From assembly GCA_016194625.1 (NCBI GenBank), contig JACQBB010000288.1:1-9543 (forward strand): a DNA stretch of 9,543 nt. The letters run 5' to 3'. The notes beneath the pieces were generated by a model that was given only the letters and a program-made list of their open reading frames with translations, did no database searches and was not told the origin of the DNA. How positions within the stretch are numbered: position 1 is the first letter of the stretch; each line of letters starts with the position of its first letter. The DNA comes from Elusimicrobiota bacterium. Lineage in GTDB: Bacteria > Elusimicrobiota > Elusimicrobia > UBA1565 > UBA9628. The translations under genes were made by a program, and so were the position numbers. Below are positions 1 through 6,586 of the stretch, in pieces.

Positions 1-1
1 G

Positions 2-31
2 GACTACATCGAGGTGTACGGGGCCCTTTGA
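2..31 (+). CDS. 3' end of an upstream gene (partial)
   Basis: Frame 2 reads nine codons (DYIEVYGAL) and then a TGA stop at 29-31. The last four bases form TTGA with the TTG start of the next gene. That overlap style recurs at other junctions in this cluster (ATGA, GTGA, TTGA), which is the main reason to read this as the true end of a preceding co-transcribed gene. Too little is present to suggest a function. Confidence 0.55.
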   Translation, partial: DYIEVYGAL

Positions 32-1308
32 AGACGAACGCCTCCGCCGGCTTCGACGTGGACGCGCTGCGCGGGCAGTACCCCGCGCTCGGCCGCGAGA
101 TCGACGGGCGCCGTCTCGTCTATCTGGACAGCGCGTGCACGGCGCTCAAGCCCGAGCGCGTCGCCGACCGCCTGGCCGACTTCTACGCGAACTGGGGCGG
201 CTGCGGCGGCAAGCGCTCGACCCACCGCCTCAGCCAGCAGGTCGAGGACTGGTTCCAGGGCGCCCGCCGCGCGGCGGCGGAGTTCGTCCGCGCCGACGGC
301 GCCGACGAGATCGTCTTCACCTCCGGCACGACGGAGGCCGCCAACCTGATCGCTCGCGCGTTCCCGTACGAGCCCGCCCGGCGCGAGGTGGTCATCACCG
401 ACCTGGAGCACAACGCGGTCGCGCTCCCGTTCCTGGAGGCCGCGCGCCGCGGCGAGATCGAGCTGAAGGTCTGCCTGACCGACGAGGGCCGGCTCGACCT
501 GGACCGCCTCTCCGCGATGGTCACCGAGAAGACCGCCCTGCTCGCGATGACCCATGCCTCCAACGTGATGGGCGGGGTCACGCCGGCCGCGGAGGCCGCG
601 AAGATCGCCCGCCGCAAGGGCGCGCGCGTGTTCGTGGACGACGCGCAGTTCATGGGGACCCACCGCGAGGACGTGTCCACGCTGGGCGCGGACTTCGTCG
701 CGTTCTCCGGCCACAAGGTCGGCGGCCCGTTCGGCATCGGCGTGCTGTGGGGCCGCGAGCAGGAGCTGAACCGCCTGAACCACTACAAGGTCGGCGGCGG
801 CACCATCAAGAGCATGAGCTGGGAGGTCGGCGTGAGCTCCCCGGAGCCGCGCTACCTGGACGCGCCGATGCGCTTCGAAGCCGGCGTGCAGGATTTCGGC
901 GGCGCGATCGGACTTCACGAGGCGCTGAAGGCGCGCGAGGCCCTGCCGGAGAAGGACCTCCGCGCGCACGTGGCCGGCCTGGTGCGCCGCGCCGTCGCCG
1001 GCCTGCGGGGCGTCGCGCAGGTGCGGGTCCTGGGGAGCCCCGCGGACCTCGAGAAGGGCAGCCTGGTGAGCTTCCTGCCGACGCACCCGGATTTCTCGCC
1101 GATCGACTTCAACCTGTACCTGAACCACGAGCTGCCGGGCCGCTTCGTCGCGATCCGCGTCGGGGAGCACTGCGCGCACCTGCTCCACCGCCGCCTGGAC
1201 GCCGGCGGCACCGTGCGCGCGTCCTTCGGCCCCTACAACACCGCGGCCGAGGCGGACCTGTTCGTGGACGCCGTGCGCTCTTACGCGCAGGAGGCCTGCG
1301 GTGGCTGA
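28..1308 (+). CDS. SufS/CsdA-like cysteine desulfurase (class V aminotransferase fold)
   Basis: A 426-residue PLP enzyme, close to the roughly 400 residues usual for SufS. It is expected to take sulfur from L-cysteine as an enzyme persulfide, releasing alanine, in the cytosol. Visible marks are the N-terminal YLDSACTALKP, the SGTTEAANL phosphate-binding region, His128 in LEHNAV, Asp204 and Gln207 in VDDAQ, and the Schiff-base lysine K230 in FSGHK. Near the end are RFEAG, the candidate catalytic Cys382 in RVGEHCAH, and TVRASFGPYNT. The TTG start is chosen because it overlaps the upstream stop (TTGA) and GAGGTG lies at 11-16; GTG at 58 is an alternative. It differs from housekeeping SufS in having CGGKRSTHRLS where NVHRGVHTLS is usual, and Cys in the DSACTAL loop. 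It overlaps the first radical SAM gene by 8 bases, so it probably serves these maturases with sulfur. Desulfurase activity is inferred; a cysteine/selenocysteine lyase or a peptide-directed role is possible. Confidence 0.85.
   Translation: MKTNASAGFDVDALRGQYPALGREIDGRRLVYLDSACTALKPERVADRLADFYANWGGCGGKRSTHRLSQQVEDWFQGARRAAAEFVRADGADEIVFTSGTTEAANLIARAFPYEPARREVVITDLEHNAVALPFLEAARRGEIELKVCLTDEGRLDLDRLSAMVTEKTALLAMTHASNVMGGVTPAAEAAKIARRKGARVFVDDAQFMGTHREDVSTLGADFVAFSGHKVGGPFGIGVLWGREQELNRLNHYKVGGGTIKSMSWEVGVSSPEPRYLDAPMRFEAGVQDFGGAIGLHEALKAREALPEKDLRAHVAGLVRRAVAGLRGVAQVRVLGSPADLEKGSLVSFLPTHPDFSPIDFNLYLNHELPGRFVAIRVGEHCAHLLHRRLDAGGTVRASFGPYNTAAEADLFVDAVRSYAQEACGG
1289..1294 (+). promoter_or_regulatory. 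Shine-Dalgarno AGGAGG for the GTG start at 1301
   Basis: A full AGGAGG lies inside the last codons of the desulfurase gene with six bases to GTG at 1301. It decides the start of the first radical SAM gene and gives an 8-base overlap, which implies coupled translation. Confidence 0.75.
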
Positions 1309-2575
1309 CGCTCCCCGGATCGTGACGGAGCTCCCGAAGCTCGAGCGGATCGACCGCGAGAGCTTCGACGAGCCGAAGTGCTTCGACATCCTGCTGAACT
1401 ACAACTGCTCGGCGAAGTGCCTGTTCTGCTCGCAGGACTTCGAGTGGCGCAAGGAGCCCAACGACCTCCCGTTCGAGAAGGCCGTCGAGTTCATGTACAT
1501 GGCGTACAAGAACGGCTACCGCCGCCTCGGCTTCACCGGCGGCGAGCCGACCATCCGCCCCGAGCTGCCCAAGCTCATCGCGCTGGCCAAGAAGATCGGC
1601 TACGGCTACGTGCGCATCCAGACCAACGGCATCCGCATCGCGGATTACGACTACGCCAAGCTCCTGGCCGACGCCGGCCTCACCTTCGTGAAGTACTCGC
1701 TCCACGGGCACAACGCCGAGATCCATGACAAGCTGGTCGGCGTGCCCGGCGCGTTCGACAAGAACCTGAAGTCGATCGAGAACCTGAAAAAGCTGAAGGT
1801 CGGCATCGGCGTCAACATCGTCCTCAACGAGATGAACTACCGCCATCTCGTGGAGTTCTACGAGCTGTTCCTGCTCAAGCTCCAGCTCTCCAACTTCGTC
1901 ATCATCGCGCCGCTGTACGAGGGCAACATGACCCTCAACGACAAGGAGGGCGCGAAGATCGGCGTGCGCCTGTCGGACATGGCGCCCTACATCCGGAAGG
2001 CCTACGAGGTCTTCACCCGGATCAACTATCCCAAGCCGCCGCTGCTGCTGCACTTCACGCCGTGCGTCCTCCCCGGCTACGAGCAGCAGATGCTCGGCTG
2101 GTCGGCGTTCAACACCATGGTCGTCAACCCGAAGGGGGAGAAGCGCGACCTGGACATGACCGCCCAGGCGCACACGCTGAAGACCGAGGCGTGCGCGAAG
2201 TGCGTGTACAACGACCGCTGCATCGGCTGGGACGCGAGCTACGCGCGCGTGTTCGGCACCGACGAGATCGAGCCGATCCTGGAGATCCCCGAGCGCTACG
2301 ACGCCCCGTTCAAGGGCCGCGCGTCGCACGAGGGCCGCGCGGGCGTGCTGACCGACAACGAGCAGTGCGTGCTCGAGGTCCTGAAGATCAAGAACGACCT
2401 GACCACCAAGCAGTTCCTCGACGTCGCGGAGTCGCTGGCGATCTGCAAGGACTGCAAGGACGAGAACGCCGTCATCAACGCCGCCGAGACGCTCATCAAG
2501 ATGGGCGTCGTCGAGCGCAAGTTCACGAAGGGCAAGTACCTGTGGTCGATGAAGAAGGAGGTCCCGGCCGCATGA
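1301..2575 (+). CDS. Radical SAM maturase, HxsC-like/SPASM type, with C-terminal winged-helix-like extension
   Basis: A 424-residue cytosolic radical SAM protein. The SAM-binding [4Fe-4S] motif is C36-x3-C40-x2-C43, followed by GGEP at 80-83 and an IQTNG strand. A SPASM/twitch-like set of cysteines follows: C255, then C298-x2-C301-x5-C307, which may bind an auxiliary cluster. The domain ends with the DEIEPI segment that also closes its two neighbours in similar form. About 70 further residues (roughly 350-417) form two helices and a GVVERKF...KGKYLW hairpin resembling a winged helix, with extra cysteines C356, C382 and C385. That extension is absent from the next two genes and may bind substrate or a partner. 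The GTG start follows a strong AGGAGG, and the gene ends in an ATGA overlap with the next. The likely role is peptide modification; the substrate is unknown. The radical SAM call is secure, the Hxs link rests on context. Confidence 0.85.
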   Translation: MADAPRIVTELPKLERIDRESFDEPKCFDILLNYNCSAKCLFCSQDFEWRKEPNDLPFEKAVEFMYMAYKNGYRRLGFTGGEPTIRPELPKLIALAKKIGYGYVRIQTNGIRIADYDYAKLLADAGLTFVKYSLHGHNAEIHDKLVGVPGAFDKNLKSIENLKKLKVGIGVNIVLNEMNYRHLVEFYELFLLKLQLSNFVIIAPLYEGNMTLNDKEGAKIGVRLSDMAPYIRKAYEVFTRINYPKPPLLLHFTPCVLPGYEQQMLGWSAFNTMVVNPKGEKRDLDMTAQAHTLKTEACAKCVYNDRCIGWDASYARVFGTDEIEPILEIPERYDAPFKGRASHEGRAGVLTDNEQCVLEVLKIKNDLTTKQFLDVAESLAICKDCKDENAVINAAETLIKMGVVERKFTKGKYLWSMKKEVPAA

Positions 2576-3546
2576 GCGAGGGCCCCCGGGAAGGCTGGAC
2601 CGCCCCCGCGACCCGCACCCAGAAGCTGGTGCTGTTCACCGGCTTCTCCTGCTCCAGCCACTGCCACTTCTGCATCGACCTCAACAAGCGCGACCTGCCC
2701 GACAAGTCCACGCGACAGATCGTCGAGGAGATGGTCCGCGCGAAGGCCGCCGGCGTCGAGTACCTGGAGATGATCGGCGGCGAGACCACCATCCGCCGCG
2801 ACTTCATCCCGCTGGTCAAGACCGCCAAGAAGCTCGGCTTCAAGGACATCGTCGTCGTGACCAACGGGCGCATGTTCGCCTACCCCGACTTCGCGAAGGC
2901 CACCGTCGAGGCCGGCGTCACCGACCTGGTGTTCTCCATCCACGGACCCGACGCGAAGCTCCACGACGAGATGACCCACGTCCCGGGCGCCTTCGACGAG
3001 CTGGTCAAGGGCGTCGCCAACGTCCGCGCCGCGGGCCTCACGCGCATCTTCGGCAACTGCACCGTCGTGAAGCAGAACATGAAGCGCCTGCCCGAGATCG
3101 GCGCGCTGTTCCTCAAGCTCGGCATCCACCACGTCGAGTTCATCTTCGTGGACCCGACCTACGGCGGCGCGTACACGAACTTCAACGGCCTGGTCCCGCG
3201 CATCTCCGAGGCCGCGCCGTACATGCGCGAGACGCTCGAGGTCGGCCGCCGCGGCGGCACGCGCGACTTCGTCGCGCGCTACGTGCCGCTGTGCCACTTC
3301 ACCGACTACCTCGACCAGATCTCCGAGGTCCGCGAGGTCGCCACCTTCCGCACCCGCCACTGGGCGCCGGACTTCCAGAACGACGACGTCGGCGCCGGCC
3401 GCGTCGTCGCCGGCCGCGCCAAGACCGAGCGCTGCGAGGGCTGCGCGCTGTACGACCGCTGCGAGGGCATCTGGAAGGAGTATTTGCGACGGTATGATGA
3501 CTCTGAACTGAATCCGGTCAAGCTCCCGACGGGCGTCGCAAATTAA
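2572..3546 (+). CDS. Radical SAM maturase, HxsC-like/SPASM type (GGET variant)
   Basis: A 324-residue radical SAM protein with C27-x3-C31-x2-C34 for the SAM-binding cluster. The second motif at 69-72 is GGET rather than GGEP, a tolerated variant in which the SAM-contacting GGE is kept. VVTNGR and SIHGPDAKLHDEM strands follow. The C-terminal cysteines are C241, then C288-x2-C291-x5-C297, the same spacing as in the preceding gene, so the two are paralogues. ATG at 2572 overlaps the previous stop (ATGA), with AAGGAGG at 2555-2561 ten bases upstream. It lacks the winged-helix-like extension of its neighbour. Its last 20 codons are much more AT-rich than the rest of the window and carry one arm of an inverted repeat. 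It probably works on the same substrate as its neighbours, which is inference from synteny. Confidence 0.85.
   Translation: MSEGPREGWTAPATRTQKLVLFTGFSCSSHCHFCIDLNKRDLPDKSTRQIVEEMVRAKAAGVEYLEMIGGETTIRRDFIPLVKTAKKLGFKDIVVVTNGRMFAYPDFAKATVEAGVTDLVFSIHGPDAKLHDEMTHVPGAFDELVKGVANVRAAGLTRIFGNCTVVKQNMKRLPEIGALFLKLGIHHVEFIFVDPTYGGAYTNFNGLVPRISEAAPYMRETLEVGRRGGTRDFVARYVPLCHFTDYLDQISEVREVATFRTRHWAPDFQNDDVGAGRVVAGRAKTERCEGCALYDRCEGIWKEYLRRYDDSELNPVKLPTGVAN
3482..3543 (+). repeat. Perfect 10-bp inverted repeat flanking the end of the second radical SAM gene
   Basis: ATTTGCGACG at 3482-3491 is the exact reverse complement of CGTCGCAAAT at 3534-3543, with 42 bases between. The second arm ends one base before the TAA stop is complete. 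The stretch is unusually AT-rich for this cluster and contains TATGAT at 3493-3498. It could be a long-range RNA hairpin limiting read-through into the next gene, or a protein site; it may also be chance. Confidence 0.3.
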
Positions 3547-3554
3547 CCCTTCAT

Positions 3555-4517
3555 ATGCCTGACTTCCCGATCTGGCCGCAGTGCAACATCGGCTGCGTGT
3601 TCTGCTCGAACCCCGTCGAGGGCTACCGGCACACCACCGACAAGTACTCCTACGAGGAGATCCGCAAGAAGGTCTTCGACTACAAGCGCGGCCTGCAGAC
3701 CTTCGTGAAGTTCGACGAGGAGCGCGACTACTTCAACCTGACCGGCGGCGAGCCGACGCTGCACCCGGACTTCCTGAAGATCCTGGCCCTCATCCGCACC
3801 GAGTTCCCGCAGAACCTGATCCGGCTCCTGAGCAACGGACGCACGCTGGCCGACCCCGACTTCGCGCGGCGCGTGCTCGGCATCGGCGGCCTGCCGTTCG
3901 AGGTCGCGGTCCCGATGTTCGGCGGCGACGCGCGCAGCCACGAGGCGATCTCGCGCACTCCGGGCTCGTTCGCGCAGACCTCCCAAGGACTGCGCAACCT
4001 GGAGAAGCACCGCAAGCCCGGCCAGGTCGTCGAGATCCGGATCATCATGACCAAGGTCCAGGCGCGCTTCCTCGACGGCCTGCTCGACTACCTGCTCGCC
4101 GAGTTCCCGTGGGTGGACCGCGTCGTGTTCCTGTACGAGGAGATCGAGGGCTTCGCCGAGATGTACAAGGACCGCCTGCTGTTCACGCAGAGCGAGTGCG
4201 CCGCGCACCTCGACCGCAACCACGAGAAGCTCCGCCGGTTCAAGGACGCGCGCATGTACCACTTCTCGCTGTGCACGGTGCCGACGCGCCTGTGGCCGCA
4301 CGTGTGGCGCACGCTCGCCGGCTTCAAGGTGACCTGGCTCGACGGCTGCCGCACGAAGTGCCTGTACAAGGACCAGTGCGTCGGCGTCCACCGCAGCTAT
4401 CAGAAGCACATGGGCGCGCCCGACATCGCGCCCATCGTCGCCGACCGGCCGGTGACGCTGTCGGGCGACCCCTATCATCCCGTGCTCTCCTACGATGGCG
4501 AAGCGGTCCGCCCCTAA
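3555..4517 (+). CDS. Radical SAM maturase, HxsC-like
   Basis: A 320-residue radical SAM protein and the most HxsC-like of the three. The CxxxCxxC motif (C10, C14, C17, ending in FCSNP) sits almost at the N terminus. It is followed by LTGGEPTL (GGEP at 64-67), LLSNGR, a VPMFGGD...H segment, TPGSFAQTSQGL, VEIRIIM, and a late LC...LWP...W...C pattern. As I recall the family, these match HxsC in order. The C-terminal cysteines are C240, then C265-x3-C269-x5-C275, with one residue more in the first gap than in the two upstream paralogues; C215 is extra. ATG at 3555 is the only start in the open frame, since no ATG, GTG or TTG lies between the upstream in-frame stop at 3504 and it. No clear Shine-Dalgarno precedes it, so it may rely on coupling across the 8-base gap. 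It overlaps the following HxsD-like gene by 23 bases. Its role as a peptide-modifying partner of an HxsB is inferred from the family. Confidence 0.8.
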   Translation: MPDFPIWPQCNIGCVFCSNPVEGYRHTTDKYSYEEIRKKVFDYKRGLQTFVKFDEERDYFNLTGGEPTLHPDFLKILALIRTEFPQNLIRLLSNGRTLADPDFARRVLGIGGLPFEVAVPMFGGDARSHEAISRTPGSFAQTSQGLRNLEKHRKPGQVVEIRIIMTKVQARFLDGLLDYLLAEFPWVDRVVFLYEEIEGFAEMYKDRLLFTQSECAAHLDRNHEKLRRFKDARMYHFSLCTVPTRLWPHVWRTLAGFKVTWLDGCRTKCLYKDQCVGVHRSYQKHMGAPDIAPIVADRPVTLSGDPYHPVLSYDGEAVRP

Positions 4518-4941
4518 GGCGGTCGTCGTGCGCGCGCCGAAGGGCGCCGACCGCGCGGCCTTCCTAGACGCCGCGCACCGCTTCCTCGACCGCGCCTGGG
4601 TGCGCCTCGACGAGCGCGGCGGCGTCCTGACCGCGGCGCTGACGCCGCGCGCGGGCTCCGGCGCGGGCCTGGGCGAGGACTTCCGCCGCGCGCTCGCGTC
4701 GGCCGCGGCGCTGCGCCGCGCGGCGAGGGACTCGCGCGCGCTGGCCGCCGTCGCGCTGGCGCGCGCGCTCGAGCTCGCGGACCACGTGGACGCCAAGCGC
4801 CGCGAGCCGGCGCCGACGCTGCCTCCGGAGCGTCTGGAGGAGATCGCGCGCCTGCTCGCCGAGGCCGAGGCGGCGCCGTACGACCCCCTCGGCCTGCGCG
4901 TGCCGTGGGAGGAGCTGAAGCGCCGGGGGGAGGGCTCGTGA
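4495..4941 (+). CDS. HxsD-like small partner protein (diverged)
   Basis: A 148-residue protein with no signal peptide or membrane segment. Residues 9-95 follow the HxsD pattern: strand VVVRAP, helix AAFLDAAHRFLDRAWVRL, strand pair GGVLTAALTPR, then a long helical region EDFRRALASAAALRRAARDSRALAAVALARAL. This last part corresponds to the LLNDYxLRE-type region of HxsD, but the LLN motif is lost. A charged helix (110-128) and a tail DPLGLRVPWE (130-139) follow; both recur in the HxsD at 6587. ATG at 4495 lies 23 bases inside the HxsC-like gene and has no clear Shine-Dalgarno. GTG at 4528 with AAGG eight bases upstream is an alternative, but it would cut the first strand. HxsD function is unproven; an adaptor bridging maturase and substrate is plausible. 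The sequence is extremely Ala/Arg/Leu-rich, so homology must rest on pattern rather than identity. Confidence 0.6.
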   Translation: MAKRSAPKAVVVRAPKGADRAAFLDAAHRFLDRAWVRLDERGGVLTAALTPRAGSGAGLGEDFRRALASAAALRRAARDSRALAAVALARALELADHVDAKRREPAPTLPPERLEEIARLLAEAEAAPYDPLGLRVPWEELKRRGEGS

Positions 4942-5321
4942 CGCGCCCCGCGACGGCCTCCGTCCCGAAGTCCCTCTACCCGCGCGCGTCTTTGGCCGCG
5001 GCGGCGCTGACGCTGGGCGCGCGCGCGCAGGTCGGCCTCGCCTCCGACGGCAAGCGCTGGACCGTCGAGGTCCATCCCGCGGGGCGCGGCGACGGGGCCG
5101 CGCTGCTCGGCGAGCTGCTCAACGCCGCGTTCTCGCACGCGCGGCGCCAGGCCCTGCTCAAGGAGAACAAGCCGCTGGTCGCCGCCGTCGTCGGGCGCCT
5201 GCTCGAGAAGGGCTTCCCGCCCGCGCCCGCCGACCCGCTCGAGCAGCTGGAGCCGCAGGTCCGTCTCGACCGCGCCGAGGAGACCGCCGCCCTGCTCGAG
5301 CGGGCGCGGAGGCCCGCGTGA
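4938..5321 (+). CDS. HxsD-like small partner protein (diverged)
   Basis: A 127-residue protein from a GTG that overlaps the previous stop as GTGA, with GGAGG at 4929-4933 close upstream. It reads as an HxsD paralogue: SVPKSLY (8-14), helix ASLAAAALTLGARAQVGL, strands WTVEVHPAG, then GELLNAAFSHARRQALLKEN at 58-77 with LLN at the position of the family's LLNDYxLRE motif, and AAVVGRLL. The SVPK-x2-Y start and the LLN helix closely match the HxsD at 8694, suggesting these two are the nearest relatives in the window. The C-terminal 35 residues are a short acidic helix ending in ERARRPA, without the DPxGxxxxWE tail. It is coupled by GTGA to the pseudo-maturase that follows, so they probably act as a pair. 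Confidence 0.6.
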   Translation: MTRPATASVPKSLYPRASLAAAALTLGARAQVGLASDGKRWTVEVHPAGRGDGAALLGELLNAAFSHARRQALLKENKPLVAAVVGRLLEKGFPPAPADPLEQLEPQVRLDRAEETAALLERARRPA

Positions 5322-6553
5322 GCGTCCTGCGCGAGCCGCGCGTCCCCGGCCCCGTCCCGGCGCGCGCCGTCGCCTCCGACCGCGTCGTCGTGGCCGGCCC
5401 CGCGGGCCGCGCCGCCGCGCTGACCGCCGCGGAGCACGCCGCCTTCGCGGCCGGGCTGCCGGCCGCGCACCCGCTGCGCGAGCGCCTGCTGCGCCTGGGC
5501 GTCGTCGGCGGCGCGGACCCCGACGCGCTCGCGCGCGACCTCGTCGAGACCGGCCTGCTCAACTGGCCCGGCCCCCGCGAGATCGTCCTGGTCGTCTCCG
5601 GCGACGGCGAGACGATGCTCCCGGAGACCGCGAAGGACGCGGTGGACTTCGCGTTCGCCACGCCGCGGCCCGCGCTCGCGCTGACGCTCGCCGACCTCGG
5701 CGGGAGCGGCTGGCCGGCCGCGCGCTTCGCCGTCGAGTACGCGCGGCGCAAGGCCGAGTGGGGCAAGCGCGGCCTGATGCTGACCTACCGCGCGGCGTCG
5801 GCGCCCGCGCCCGACCGCGACGAGGTCCTCGCCGGCCACGGCGCGGCCTTCTGCGCGGAGCTGGCCGTCGACGGCCCCGCGCCGTCGGCGCTGCCGCCGG
5901 CGCCGCTGGCCCGCGCCGCGCTCGGCCCGGGCGCGCGCGACCCGGAGGGCTGGGCCGACCTGCTGGCCTCGCGCGGCGTCTCGTCGGTGCGCTGGGTCCC
6001 GACGGCCGAGGCGGTCGCGACGCCCGCCGCGGCGAGGCGGACCGCGGCGTTCATGGCGCGCGCTCTCGGCCGCATGATCGAGCGCGCCGAGACCGCGGAC
6101 CTGCGCGACGAGCTGGCGCTCGGCCTGCTCGCGGCGCGCCCGTGGGAGATCCCCGGACTCGACCTGCTCGACGGCCTCGCGGTCGGCCCCGACGGCCGCG
6201 TGTGGACGTCCGAGGCCGCGTGGCGCGCGGCCGAGGCGGGGGGAGGCGAGGACTTCCTGCTCGGCCACTGCGCCACGCTGCGCTTCCCGGACCTTCCGTC
6301 GCTCCCGATCGTCCCCGCGATCGCCGCCGCCGCGTGGCGCCCGTCGCATCCGACCTGCGAGGCCTGCGCGTACCGCTCGTTCTGCTCTCTCCCGGCCTCG
6401 TCCCGCGCCGCGCTGGACGGTCCCGCCGCGGACAGCCCTTCCTGCGCCATCCACATGGCTCTGCTGGACGCCGTCTTCGCCCGCCTCTCCGACGAAAAAT
6501 GCTTGAAAGCGTTGGAGAAATGGGGCGTTGACATTTCCCGCCTCACCTGTTAA
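5318..6553 (+). CDS. HxsB-like pseudo-maturase lacking the radical SAM cysteine motif
   Basis: A 411-residue protein homologous to the HxsB proteins at 7168 and 9154 but without CxxxCxxC. Anchors for the alignment are LLNWPGP (80-86, compare LLKWPGP at 9154), ETAKDAVDFAFATPRPA (98-119, compare KTAKDSVDFIFRTPNPA), WPAARFAVEYARRK, DGPA, and a C-terminal CEACAYRSFC...SCAIHMALLDAVFARL. Where the iron-sulfur motif should be, it reads VVSGDGETM (92-100), and the GGEP equivalent is ADLGG. It keeps C347-x2-C350-x5-C356 and C376, so an auxiliary cluster may persist. It is about 100 residues shorter than the HxsB at 7168, mostly by loss in the middle of the barrel. The frame is intact, so it is not an obvious pseudogene; a structural or substrate-binding partner is plausible. 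The GTG start follows GGAGG at 5308-5312 and overlaps the previous stop (GTGA). The last 20 codons are AT-rich because they carry the next promoter. Confidence 0.7.
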   Translation: MSVLREPRVPGPVPARAVASDRVVVAGPAGRAAALTAAEHAAFAAGLPAAHPLRERLLRLGVVGGADPDALARDLVETGLLNWPGPREIVLVVSGDGETMLPETAKDAVDFAFATPRPALALTLADLGGSGWPAARFAVEYARRKAEWGKRGLMLTYRAASAPAPDRDEVLAGHGAAFCAELAVDGPAPSALPPAPLARAALGPGARDPEGWADLLASRGVSSVRWVPTAEAVATPAAARRTAAFMARALGRMIERAETADLRDELALGLLAARPWEIPGLDLLDGLAVGPDGRVWTSEAAWRAAEAGGGEDFLLGHCATLRFPDLPSLPIVPAIAAAAWRPSHPTCEACAYRSFCSLPASSRAALDGPAADSPSCAIHMALLDAVFARLSDEKCLKALEKWGVDISRLTC

Positions 6554-6556
6554 CAT
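6528..6556 (+). promoter_or_regulatory. Sigma70-type promoter with extended -10
   Basis: TTGACA (6528-6533, perfect -35) is followed by a 17-base spacer ending in TGT, then TAACAT (6551-6556, -10, four of six consensus bases). The TGn just upstream makes it an extended -10. Transcription should start near 6563, giving a leader of about 24 bases before ATG at 6587. The element lies in the last codons of the pseudo-maturase, and its -10 begins with that gene's TAA stop. It is the only good promoter seen in the window and implies that the second hxsD-hxsB set can be expressed independently. Confidence 0.75.
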
Positions 6557-6576
6557 AGCGAGAAGTCCCTCGCTAT
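6555..6576 (+). promoter_or_regulatory. Perfect 8-bp inverted repeat over the promoter start site (candidate operator)
   Basis: ATAGCGAG (6555-6562) and CTCGCTAT (6569-6576) are exact reverse complements separated by six bases. The repeat overlaps the last two bases of the -10 and is centred on the predicted start near 6563. Because transcription would begin inside it, the left arm is not in the RNA from this promoter, which favours a DNA-binding repressor site over an RNA hairpin. Read-through RNA from upstream could still fold it. Confidence 0.5.
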
Positions 6577-6586
6577 ATAGGAAAGC

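Noticed and set aside
3493..3498. TATGAT as a -10 box of a promoter for the gene at 3555
   Set aside because: No acceptable -35 lies 16-18 bases upstream (about TCTGGA) and there is no TGn extension. TTGCGA at 3484 is on the right side but far too close.
4528..4530. GTG at 4528 as start of the first HxsD-like gene, with AAGG eight bases upstream
   Set aside because: It would remove the first beta strand shared with the HxsD at 6587. Kept as an alternative only, since ATG at 4495 has no clear Shine-Dalgarno.
5318..6553. Calling the motif-less HxsB paralogue a pseudogene
   Set aside because: The frame is open for 411 codons, translation signals are good, and the C-terminal cysteines and IHM segment are retained, so a functional non-catalytic protein is more likely.
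6555..6576. The 8-bp palindrome as a rho-independent terminator for the upstream genes
   Set aside because: No T-run follows it, and it lies directly on a good promoter's start site, so an operator fits better.
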